Part shown: piece after piece, positions 55,674-64,000 of the stretch | How positions within the stretch are numbered: position 1 is the stretch's first letter | How the letters are laid out: each line of letters starts with the position of its first letter | Source of the DNA: Platanthera guangdongensis | Lineage: Eukaryota; Streptophyta; Magnoliopsida; Asparagales; Orchidaceae | DNA: 64,000 bases | Direction of reading: 5' to 3' | NCBI GenBank assembly: GCA_039583875.1 | Contig: CM077165.1 | Span: 75,132,757-75,196,756, forward strand | Program-made: the position numbers and the translations under genes | Notes under the pieces: model-generated | Seen by the model: only the letters and a program-made list of their open reading frames with translations | Database searches by the model: none | What the model was told of the DNA's origin: nothing

Positions 55674-57895
55674 ATTACCCTCATACATAAGCTTTTGCTA
55701 TTCCAGAGCAAAAGTTGGGATGTACTTATATAGAATTAAAGAAATCCTAAGTTTAGTTACCGCTTGAATTAATTGAAAGAAAGATCAAAATAATTATCCG
55801 AGTTATAAGCGTTAAGTCCTAAATTATGATAAAAATTTAAATAAAGGAAGAGTTTCAGATAAAAAACTTCTCGATATAAAAAAATAGAAAGAAAAAATTG
55901 CATTTGTTAGGTTAACAAAAATAGATTTGGATTATGGAAACTTGAGCTTATAAGAATTAAATGAAATAATTCAATTTACAAATTATGCTCTCAAAAATAT
56001 TTTAAATTAAGTCTAGAATCATTTGAAAGAGATGTTGGTTTATGAAGAGGGATTTGGTTTAGAGGTGAGGTATATTTTTTTGCTTAAACCACTAATGAAA
56101 TTTTTTTTGGTTTGAATGTGGATGTTTAGGAAAATGAAAGCTTATTTTCCATAAAATATAATTTTTTTTGAACAACTTCATATTTACCCAATGTATAAGT
56201 ATAGGAGTAATGAATTTTATCCTCGTACTCTATAACATATAATTTTTTCAAATATTGGATGCCTATGTTTACGGAACGAAATCTTATTCCCATTGACATA
56301 GGTTTTTTTAAGGATCAAAATCATGCTAAGAAGACATGAAAAAAAGTGGGGAGATAGGTTTTTTTCAGAAAGAAAACTAGGTTTAATAAAAAAAATTGAG
56401 ATCATTATTTATAAATTGAACGTTCCTATATTTCAAAAACAAGCTTGGAGTAAACATAATTGAAATCTATGGTTGTTATTTTCTATCAAAATAAACGTGC
56501 AATTATTTAGAAAAATTGGAAGAGGTGTTGTAAACAAGTCCCTTATTTAAATAAAAAAATATACGAAATTCTTTAAAACTTAACCCGAGATATCTAAATC
56601 TATCGATCTCCAATTAATAAATGAATAGTAAACAAAAAATTAATAAAATTCGCTTATTAATAAACTCACAACTAGATTTTTGGAGAGCGAAAAAGGTTAA
56701 GAGTGAGATATTCTATTTATTTGTTGCATAATAAACATTTTTTGTGATTTTAAAAGTTTTTATCCTTTTTTTGTATTTTTGATTATTTTCTTTTTTTGAA
56801 TTTTTTAGAGTTATTCTCTTTTTATGATTTTTTGGATTTTTTAAGTTTTTTTGTTTTCTTGTTAAGTTTTTATCAAGTTATTTACAAGAAAGGGGATAGA
56901 AAGATGTGTTATTTACAAAGAAAAGAGTGGGGGAAAGAAAGATTTTTTTACAAAAAAAAAATTTCAAAGTAAAAACATTTTTTTAAAATTTTTGTTTTAT
57001 AATTTATTTTTGAACTTTTTGTGTTTTATGATTTTTTTTAGTTTTTTTATTATAAAGACAAGAAAAAAAATTTTGAAGTTTTAATTTTTTTTGCATTTTT
57101 TGTATTTTTGATTAGGTGCAGAATATAGAAATGCTATAAAGAAAAATAAGAAAACAAGCTCATACTCAAATCCAACATTGTCCCCAATGTTGCAATATAA
57201 GTATGCGGAACGATAAGAAATAAAATGCAGTACGTACAAAAATAAAGAGAAAAGGGTAGGATCTTCTCTTAGACGAGGTCGGGGAGGTCCATTTGGAACC
57301 CTGCATTATTAAGAACAAAGAAAAGAAAAAACAATTCCGTTATATGGGATTTATTTGGTGGTGTGAGGTCATTATTTGTAGTATGTGCCCTATTTATAGA
57401 TAACTTACTTGACTTGGCCAAAAGGTTTCGGGTTGTAGGGGTGGCAAGTGTGGTTGACTCGGAAGTAGCTAATGTCTTAGCTAAATGAGTACAATAGAAA
57501 TGTCTTCCCCTAGCGCCTAAAATAACGTGAGGCATGAAGAAGCGAGAAAATATATAATTCCTAAAAAAAATTTGTTTGGTTTTGTAGTTTCTAAATTTTT
57601 TTGGGTTTGTTAGTTTTTAAATATTTCTGGTTTTTTGTTTTTTTTTAGATTTTGTTAGTTTTTAGTTTTTAGATTTTTTTGTCTTTTGTTTTTTAGATTT
57701 TGTAATTTTTTGTTTTTTGATTTTTTTAGTTTTTAGATTTATTAGTATTATTATTATTATTGTTATTATTATTATTATTATTAATTTTTGTTGGCTATTT
57801 TTTTATAGATATATAAATAAAAAGAGGTAAAACTAATAGTTTTCCAGATTTCCAAATAACAACACGAAAACTCTCTGGCAATGACGCCAAAAAAT
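55674..57895 (-). other. Element T interior, AT-rich and non-coding
   Basis: A stretch of 2.2 kb is dominated by long A/T runs (e.g. 56700-57110 and 57560-57830) and a TTATTA microsatellite (57740-57785). The only ORF of note on the element strand is 88 codons (57535-57269), without recognisable similarity; it could be a chance frame or a residue of gag. The primer-binding site is at 57871-57889, where the minus strand reads TGGCGTCATTGCCAGAGAG, close to the TGGCGCCGTTGCCGGGGA type used by Tat/Athila elements. Confidence 0.65.
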
Positions 57896-58161
57896 TGATG
57901 GTTAAAACACGTTGCGCCCCGCATGTTTATTTTTTGGAAAAGCGGATTGGTTATTTATTTTGGAAGGACGGGGGGCGCGGATTTATTATCTATAAAAAAG
58001 TTGAAACCGAGTTTTTACGAAAGAAGGCAAGTGCACCTACTGTGTAGTAGTATAGGACATTCCGGTGAGGAATATCGGGGTCGTATTGTTCTTGGGACAG
58101 GTTGATTATTTCTACTCTTCCCTATATGGGACTATTATTGTACCGAAAATAACTTGTCGGG

Positions 58162-58165
<4 letters not shown>

Positions 58166-58250
<85 letters not shown>
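58166..58250. repeat. (AT)n microsatellite, about 42 units
   Basis: Uninterrupted alternating AT for about 85 bp within the T LTR. It is self-complementary and could extrude a cruciform. The apparent ORFs on both strands encoding alternating Tyr-Ile are artefacts. Confidence 0.95.
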
Positions 58251-58252
<2 letters not shown>

Positions 58253-58769
58253 AAAATAAACATTAAAATAGGAGCCGATCAAGAAATAGCGCAACGGTAC
58301 CAAATTGAATTTGAATCAAAATAAACTTTGAATAAAAAGAGATCCTAAATTTCAAATTAATTAAGGCGGAGACATGGCCATGGAGGTTCCACAAAAATGA
58401 GCTCACCTATCTCCAGGACTATCGCTCACCTGAACATTAAGACTATTCAACCGGGCTCTTGTCCGACGAAGGATTCCTCTTAATGCACGCATTACGCTAA
58501 GAACCCAACTATTGGGTGGAGAACCCAATTCGGTAGAATTCCGCGCCTCCTCTCTCGAGCATTAGTGCGGAACCCCCTTTATCTAGGGGTGATCGGTCCA
58601 TACGCACGGCCTCTCGGCTAGCTAGCGTATGTAGTACGAAAATAGAGCCCACACATTGATATGTGATTCTACACATCATAAACCCTGAGTAAACCTTAAG
58701 TAATTTAATTAAAGAGAAAAACAGGACCTTTAATTTGTAAAAGTGGCGAACACGCAGCTAACAAGCGGA

Positions 58770-59270
58770 GACATGTCCAAGGCGAAGATGCCATTGAAGC
58801 AGATCGGTAGAGGAGTAGGCGGACAGAGCGGAAACATTGTCGAGGAAATAGAGTCCGCCGCTCTAAGTCCCAGTAGCAATCGTCCGTTGGGTCCTCGGGT
58901 CCTGAAAAGAACAAGAAGTGGGAGTGAATAAGACAGAGCACTGAAGTTGCTGGCATAAAGTAGTAACAGATAATAAATTGCACGGGAACTTCGGGACATA
59001 GAGAGTGTCCTCCAAGCAAAGCGACGGGGTAACTTGAACCATGTCTGTCCCAAGCACCGGGGATGGTGAACCATCCGCCACACGAACCGGGGGTAGGCGG
59101 TCATGCGCTTCAGGAGAGAGAAGCAATGAGGATTGTCAGTCATATGATTTGTAGCACCCGACTCAATCAGCCATTTAACTTGGGTAACGACGTGGGCACT
59201 ACTTGAAGTCGTGGCCACAGAGGCAGACGACCGAGAGGAGGCGGAGGTCGAGGAAGGAGCATTACCAGAA
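58770..59270 (-). pseudogene. Element D protease and start of pre-integrase region
   Basis: Protease is readable at about 59185-59120 (KWLIESGATNHMTDN; the expected DSG reads ESG, so the catalytic Asp is Glu). The body continues in shifting frames with VADGSPSPVLGTDMV and LEDTLYVPKFPCNLLSVTTLC (59080-58970). A decayed pre-integrase part follows, and the frame runs straight into the LTR stub at 58769. Confidence 0.8.
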
Positions 59271-60103
59271 TGGCGAAGATGAGGATGTTTCTGTCATCAG
59301 CGGTCAACAGAATGGCCGATACGACCACAGTGAGAGCAGAGGAACCTGAACGAACCACGTCCTCCCGAGTGGCTGCGGGCACTAGGACCCCCCCCCCCCC
59401 CCCCCCCGCTGAGCCTGGGGAGCATAGGAGTCCTGGGAAGGAGGGGAAGCCAGCAGAGGCCGCTGGAGCAGCGAAGTAACAGCAGCAATGCGAGCCGCGA
59501 TGGCATCCAAAGTAGGAGATTCCGCCTCACCCAAGATCTGTTGGCGGATCATATCATAGGAATCGGAAAGACGGAGAAGATAACAAACAACCAGAAGTTC
59601 CTGGAAGTGTTTGTGCTGGTCGGCCAAGTCCGCAGACAAGGGGCGATTCTGGAGGATCTTTGTGCCAAGAGCCTGAACCTGCTGATAAGCCACAGCAGGA
59701 GATATGGAGGGGCGGGCGAAGAGGTCAGCATATGGAGGGACGTCTGGCCCCCCTTCGAATAGAGAGCAGCTAGGTGAAGCCCGGCGGCCTTGACCGTCTC
59801 ATCATGGCGAATGACGGTAAGGCACTCATCAGAGAGGCTGTTGGCCAGCCAAGTGCGGACAAGGGCATCACTTGCATCCCAGTCATCAAATTCAGGAGAG
59901 TTAAGAGGAGGAGGGTCATCGGTGAGATGATGACGCTTGCGCTGAGAGTGAAGAAGAAAGGTGAAAGAAATGCGCCAATCGGGATAGTTGGAGCCAACAA
60001 GCTTAGAAATCATGCCAAGGTTGCCCGAAGGAGTAGGAGGAGGAGGAGCTGCGGGAGTGGTGGAGGTAGAGATAATGGGAGTGGAGAGACCGAAAGTGGT
60101 CAT
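59271..60103 (-). pseudogene. Element D gag, broken
   Basis: ATG at 60103 (MTTFGLSTPIIS) begins a UBN2-type Gag: ISKLVGSNYPDWRISFTFLL, DASDALVRTWLANSLSDECL, then after a frameshift YQQVQALGTKILQNRPLSADL and FQELLVVCYLLRLSDSYD. A homopolymer run of about 18 C (59391-59408) encodes glycine and marks another slip. The zinc knuckle CSHCGRIGHSVDR is followed by two stops where its last Cys should be. The frame upstream of 60103 is open to 60625 but overlaps the primer site and LTR, so it is not used. Confidence 0.8.
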
Positions 60104-60545
60104 AGAGAAGGCAGGAAACTGCGTGAGAAGAAGGGAAGCCGCGGGGAGAGAAAAAAGGAGAACAAGCCGCACGACCAAAGGAGGAGGCCGAGACAAGAGA
60201 AAGAAACTGCAGCGAACAAGTAGGAAACCGCAGCGGGCTAAAGAGAAGAAGCTGCAGCGGCACGGTGGCAGAACACCAGCGGCCAGGAAGCAGACCAAGG
60301 CACAGGGTAAGAGGTCGCACGAACTGAAAAAGTCCGAGTGAACAGAAGAGAAGAGGAAGCAAAAGACCCAAGAGAACAGGTCGAGAACAGACCAAAGAAA
60401 GTCGCGCGAACAGGGAGAAGCCGCGCGAACAGCACAGCGGTCAGAAGAGAAAACAAGCCGCGAGAACAGGTCGCAGAAAGAAGAAACAAGCCGCACAAGC
60501 AAAGAGAGCTTAGTCAGGTGGAAAGGACCGAGTCCTCTGATACCA

Positions 60546-60978
60546 TGTAAAAGTAGCGAACACGCAGCTAACAAGCGGACAGAAATTTGAATAATTGAAA
60601 TTTTATTATCCAAAAAAGTTATCATTTACAAAGGTATGACCTCCCTTTTATAGAATGGAGGAGATATGAGAGAGTACAAATAAATAATGTGGGACTAAAC
60701 ATGTACAGGGCTGAGCGGCTAGAAATTAAAGAGATCGCACAGGCCGTGCGATTAGACAGATGGGTTAACCGCTCGGCAACACCAACAGGATGAGAACATG
60801 CCGTAATAGGAGACCGATAGACCGCCCGATCTCCAGGCTTCTGAGTGAGACCGCCAGACCGCTCGGACTACAAACAGCAACAGTCTGAATATGAACCTAC
60901 TAGGAAGGAACCGCTAGACCGCACAGTCAACAAACCGCCATATAAGACTGTAAGGCCACCCGGTCTAATACTTCAACA
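60546..60978 (-). repeat. Element D 5' LTR (433 bp)
   Basis: The minus strand runs from TGTTGAAGTATTAGACC at 60978 to CTTTTACA at 60546. It contains the promoter-proximal GTTTAGTCCCACAT block (about 60687-60700) that also occurs in the G1 LTR near 38470. Its last 34 bp are the only part preserved at the other end of D. Confidence 0.88.
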
Positions 60979-61097
60979 TAATTATTTAAAGTGATTTTAT
61001 TTGCCCCAATGTTCTTCGATACTGAGAGCTAAGAGCGGTTAGCCACTCAACAGAATGGGGACAGCTTGCTAAAAGAAAATTGCAGAATTGAAAATGC

Positions 61098-61370
61098 AAG
61101 TCCTACTCAAACGAGTAGACGAGAAATGAATGCAGAAAATGAAAGCAGTAAAAGAAAATAGTAAAATGAAAGCAGTAAAGAAACCAGTAAAATGCGAGTC
61201 CTACTCAAATGAGTAGACGAGAAATAAAAGCAGAAAATGAAAGCAGTAAAAGAAAGCAGTAAAATGAAAGCATTAAAGAAAGCAGTAAATTGTGATTCCT
61301 ACTCAAACGAGTAGGCGGGAAATGAAAGCCATAAAATTGACAAGTCCTACTCAAACGAGTAGGCGGGAAA
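61098..61370. repeat. CTACTCAAACGAGTAG hairpin units in T 5' LTR
   Basis: Four units of TCCTACTCAAACGAGTAG followed by (A/G)CG(A/G)GAAAT lie near 61099, 61195, 61297 and 61345, separated by AAAGCAGTAAAA repeats. CTACTC and GAGTAG form a 6-bp stem with an AAAC loop. The equivalent part of the 3' LTR is missing. Confidence 0.75.
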
Positions 61371-62234
61371 TTAAAGCGATAAAATCTATCTCATACACAC
61401 ACGCACTCTACAGGAATGAAATGCGTGCACTCTACATAAAATTAAACACACACCCACTCTACTTGAATAAAAACACACCCACATACTCTACATAAATAAT
61501 CAACGCGATAAAAAGCTAATTCATACACTCACCAACACAAGCAAAAATGCGAAAGACGAAGTGTTCGAACAATTAAAACAATTACATTTCTATCGCTAGA
61601 ATGTGATAGAAATGAATACAAAAAAGAAATTAAAATTGAAGGAGCAAACGTTTTTGGAAATAAAAGCAAAAATTAAAGTGTTTGAAAAATTAAAATAACA
61701 AGTAATCCATTCTTATAACTCTATAAAAATGCTTAAAAAGCGGAAGAACGACTAAAATAACAAAAAGTTTTACGAAAATAAAAAGACTAAGTAAAAACGA
61801 AAACAAAGTCACTTTCAAACCATTTTTATTTTTATAAATCTATAAGGATGAACATAAAAATGTGCGGAAAAATCCTAAGTCTAAACAAAGTTAAGTAAAG
61901 AAAATAACTAAAACATAAAAGCATGAAATCTAATCTCATGCACACACACCCTTCTTAAAAAAGAAAAAAAGAAAGATAAAATAAATAAAAATAAGATTGC
62001 TTAAGGAGAGGTGCTTAGATCCAGTTCATAATCACATAAGGAGGAAAAAGCTACAAATTTTATTAAGATGAAAAGTGGATTATAAAGCTAATATTAAAAT
62101 AAATGAGAGGGGGAAAAAATCCCCTTACATAGCCTTGAAGAAGCATCTAAGCAGCATCTAACCTAAGCAAAATGGTTCAAAAAGAAGAACAGGAGATCAT
62201 ACAGAGAAGATCTATTTATAGGCAAATTTTTTGG

Positions 62235-62825
62235 GTTACACGCCCTAGGACGCGAGCGTGTAGGGGGCATGTAGCTACTGTTGCTAAGTTGATGCTGAGC
62301 ATTAATTGATTTGTTGACTTTTGGGGTTTTACACGTGGAAGTCATGGGCGTGTAGGGGGCATGTCTGAGAAGTATATCTGGGGAAGGCGTCGTGTCAATT
62401 CGTCGTCGGCACTGTCTTATCTAGGATACGTGGAAGTCACGGGCATGTCGAATCTTGACATGGGCGTGTCTGGAAGCATTGAGTGATTGGCTGGCGTTGA
62501 GTGGTGATGGAATTGAGTGGTTGGCGTCAAGTGGCTGGCGTTGAGTGGAGATGGCATTGAGTGGCGGCTGGATGAATCGGGCGTGTCACGGGCGTGTTCC
62601 TAAATCGTAGAACGCAGATCGTCGAGTTGAGATCGATGAACTTAGATTGTCGAGTTGAGGTCAACGAACGTCGAGGGCATGACACGGGCGTGTCACGGGA
62701 TGAACACGGGCGTGTTGGGCAGTTCGACGAACGCCGATCGTCGAGCTGGTGGCAACCTTCTGTTGGAATCAAAGTAACACTCCCAGGTCACGGGCGTGAC
62801 CGAGAAGTACACGGGCGTGTACTAT
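62235..62825. repeat. CACGGGCGTG and TCGACGA motif array in T 5' LTR
   Basis: This is the partner of 54900-55500, with the same motif order but different sites intact (e.g. CACGGGCGTGTCACGGG near 62685). It lies upstream of TATAAATAG at 62212-62220 on the minus strand. Confidence 0.8.
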
Positions 62826-62989
62826 GAATATTTGACTTTCCTGAAAAAATTCAGAAAAATAAAATAAGTTAGAACAATATTTACAAAAAAAGAAACATTT
62901 TATTAAAAAAAAATTAACTAAAAATAAGAAAATAAAGTAAAACGACTTAAATAACGTATGTAAAAATGCGTATATTTACAACTTATCAG

Positions 62990-63148
62990 GTAGGTTGTTG
63001 CCACGGGGTTTCGAACCCACAACCTTGATTAGACCCTCCTACAAACAGGGCTCTCACCTGTTGAGCTGCAGCTCAGCTGGTGATGAGCCCTATTTGCACG
63101 AGGGTCTTATCAAGGTTGCGGGTTCGATACCCCGTGGCAACAACCTAC
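62990..63148. repeat. 159-bp inverted repeat built from two tRNA-derived SINE heads
   Basis: The arms GTAGGTTGTTGCCACGGGG...AGGGCT and AGCCCT...CCCCGTGGCAACAACCTAC meet at the perfect palindrome TGAGCTGCAGCTCA (63062-63075). Each arm read outward has an RNA polymerase III A-box-like stretch (AGCTCAGCTGGTGATGAGC in the right arm) and a B-box (GGTTCGATACC; GGTTCGAAACC in the left arm). It directly abuts the 5' LTR end of element T. Confidence 0.8.
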
Positions 63149-63300
63149 TACTGCTGAGAAATAGACGCGGAGATTTGGTTGGGGTGTACGGCCTACAAGC
63201 CTTGTAGATTCCAGTTGTACTACCCATGGTTTCAGGTAGCCTTCCTGGGCTACGTGGTGGGCCGGGAGGCACTGTGCTCCTAGTGGGCCAGGTCGTTATA
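63066..63300 (+). mobile_element. Probable tRNA-derived SINE
   Basis: The right arm has an A-box-like element at 63070-63089 and a B-box at 63120-63130, about 45 bp apart, followed by a body of about 150 bp rich in TGGGCC-type blocks. The tRNA-like fold is imperfect: the D-arm pairs, but the T-stem and acceptor do not, so this is a tRNA relic and not a tRNA gene. The 3' end is not defined by a clear poly-A or target duplication. Confidence 0.5.
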
Positions 63301-63592
63301 GATATTTATACTCATGTAGGACGTCTAATATGGTAAATAAAGTATTTTCTACAGCATATAACTATCTTTTTTCTTGTGGAATAGATGAGCCACTGAGCCA
63401 AGGGATACGGCTAACTGCCCAAACTTTAACTGGATTTTCCTCTTAATAACTTATGGATTTTCATAAAAGCGTTAAGTTAGAGTTTTGCCTGAGCATATGC
63501 AGTTATCCACTGACGAAGTGGCATCATGACGCGTGTTTTCTCTTACTCTGATATATCATTAAATGCGGAGAAAATGCGGGTTGTGACATAAA
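63301..63592. other. Unassigned intergenic or LTR-like stretch
   Basis: No coding region or known motif can be supported. It ends in CGGGTTGTGACA (about 63578-63589), which looks like a gypsy LTR terminus, but no partner LTR or primer site is in the window. Confidence 0.35.
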
Positions 63593-64000
63593 GGTCCTAC
63601 ACTCATAGAGTATGACTCTCCTACAGCTTAGGCAAACTACCCTACCTCAGGCTCAAAAGCCCTACAGCTCAGATCCAAAAGGATCCTACCTCAGACCTAA
63701 AGGTCCTACACTCAGATCCAAACACTAGATCCTACACTCAGGCACAAAGTCCTTAGAACTTAGATCCAAAAGGATCCTACAGAAATGAAATTGATTTGTG
63801 TTAATTTGACTAAGAGATAATTCTCTGTGTCTGCTTCCTGAGCTGGTTATATAAGCCCTAACTATCTTCACAGCAACAGAAAGATAATCTTCAGTAAATA
63901 GTTGTATCTGCTGGAAGTATCTCAGAAATATGCTTCTGAACTTGTTGTAGAAGACTGAAGACTTGACTGATCTTGAGTTTGTCAAACAGCTAACCTGAAC
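63593..64000 (-). repeat. Third Sirevirus-like LTR fragment (S3), off right edge
   Basis: From 63593 the sequence is packed with CCTACACTCAGATCC and CTACAGCTCAG repeats like the S1 LTR at 23780-24060 and the S2 LTR at 43140-43260. After CAGAAATGAAATTGATT it reaches a TTATATAA box (minus, about 63848-63855). By analogy with S1 and S2, its palindrome array should lie just beyond 64000. Confidence 0.6.

Larger units (their letters stand above)
58736..60978 (-). mobile_element. Copia element D, internally deleted, TAATT duplication
   Basis: A 2243-bp copia copy is flanked by TAATT on both sides (58731-58735 and 60979-60983). It retains a 433-bp 5' LTR, the primer site (60534-60545, TGGTATCAGAGG), gag, and protease plus the start of the pre-integrase region. 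It then jumps to the last 34 bp of the 3' LTR (58736-58769). Integrase, reverse transcriptase, RNase H and nearly all of the 3' LTR are missing. Confidence 0.88.
54089..62988 (-). mobile_element. Non-coding Tat/Athila-like element T (LARD-type)
   Basis: This minus-strand element has a 5' LTR at 57896-62988 (about 2.84 kb after removing element D), a PBS of the TGGCGTCATTGCC type (57871-57889), a 2.2-kb interior without a recognisable gag or pol domain, and a truncated 3' LTR (54089-55673). Long LTRs around a short non-coding interior fit a large retrotransposon derivative that depends on a coding partner. The 3' LTR is cut at 54088 by the G2 LTR. Confidence 0.75.
57896..62988 (-). repeat. Element T 5' LTR, interrupted by element D
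   Basis: On the minus strand it runs from TGATAAGTTG at 62988 to CATCA at 57896. It contains the CACGGGCGTG array, a TATAAATAG box (62212-62220), CTACTCAAACGAGTAG units (61098-61360), element D (58736-60978) and an (AT)n tract. A block near 58030-58110 (CAAGTGCACCTA, ATATCGGGGTCGTA) resembles the conserved end of Tat-type LTRs as I know them. Confidence 0.75.

Noticed and set aside
58065..58303. ORFs on both strands across the AT tract
   Set aside because: They encode alternating Tyr-Ile from the (AT)n microsatellite and have no other features.
60104..60625. Long N-terminal extension of element D gag
   Set aside because: The open frame crosses the primer site and LTR end; initiation inside it is implausible, and the ATG at 60103 begins recognisable Gag.
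63066..63148. Functional tRNA gene
   Set aside because: A- and B-box-like sequences and a D-arm are present, but the T-stem and acceptor stem do not pair, so a tRNA-derived SINE is the better call.
1..64000. Endogenous pararetrovirus, LINE or DNA-transposon genes
   Set aside because: No movement protein, endonuclease-RT without LTRs, or transposase motif was recognised in the frames inspected; all RT and integrase domains fit copia or gypsy order.

Overview
This window is 64 kb of plant nuclear DNA made almost entirely of nested, mostly broken LTR retrotransposons. The plant assignment rests on the lineages seen: chromodomain Ty3/gypsy elements with very long LTRs, Sirevirus-type Ty1/copia elements with two gag zinc knuckles, a third ORF and a CAACAATCTCCCCCTATTTGG-like 3' junction, tRNA-Met primer sites, and a non-coding Tat/Athila-like element with a TGGCGTCATTGCC-type primer site. 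I found no host gene, no rRNA and no intact tRNA gene. The species cannot be named from the sequence; a large, repeat-rich angiosperm genome is the natural reading.

Layout. 1-6073: chromovirus A on the minus strand (3' LTR running off the left edge, a degenerate interior with integrase C-terminus and chromodomain, primer site, truncated 5' LTR). 6074-21636: chromovirus B on the plus strand, abutting A as an inverted pair (truncated 5' LTR, primer site, gag, protease scrap, integrase tail; reverse transcriptase and most of integrase deleted; 3' LTR from 19378). A nearly intact, young copia element C (10996-19210, minus, 1152-bp LTRs, GAGTA target duplication) sits in B's chromodomain. 21637-37450: copia element P (plus), opened by Sirevirus-type element S1 (23568-35994, minus, LTRs of about 1.8 kb, GAAAA duplication). 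37451-42886: gypsy element G1 (minus; repeat-rich 3' LTR and pol). 42887-45024: 3' LTR of a second Sirevirus-type element, S2, plus about 50 bp of its interior. 45025-54088: chromovirus G2 (minus; integrase to gag, primer site, 4.6-kb 5' LTR). 54089-62988: non-coding Tat/Athila-like element T (minus), carrying a deleted copia element D (58736-60978, TAATT duplication). 62990-63300: inverted tRNA-derived SINE-like sequence. 63593-64000: start of a third Sirevirus-like LTR (S3).

Main observation. Several LTR families here carry, just upstream of their TATA-like box, a dense array of short inverted-repeat motifs containing CpG, with a different motif in each family: TGTCGACA (S1), TACTCGAGTA (S2), TCGACGA/CGATCG units (C), CTCGAGA (G1) and CACGGGCGTG (T). 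S1 has a second TGTCGACA array in the gap between pol and its third ORF, mostly upstream of a TATAAATAG box that precedes that ORF. The third ORF, about 900 codons before decay, has strong basic nuclear-localisation-like stretches and coiled-coil-like stretches and no evident membrane segment. A testable reading is an element-encoded nuclear protein that recognises the element's own palindrome array, comparable in logic to the VANC proteins of Arabidopsis VANDAL transposons. This is inference.

How the elements relate. None forms a pathway with its neighbours; they are independent parasites in a nested stack. Frame continuity and target duplications fix three relations: C into B, S1 into P, and D into T. 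Element P lies within B's 3' LTR. S2 follows G1 by position, but its junction with G2 is a deletion breakpoint.
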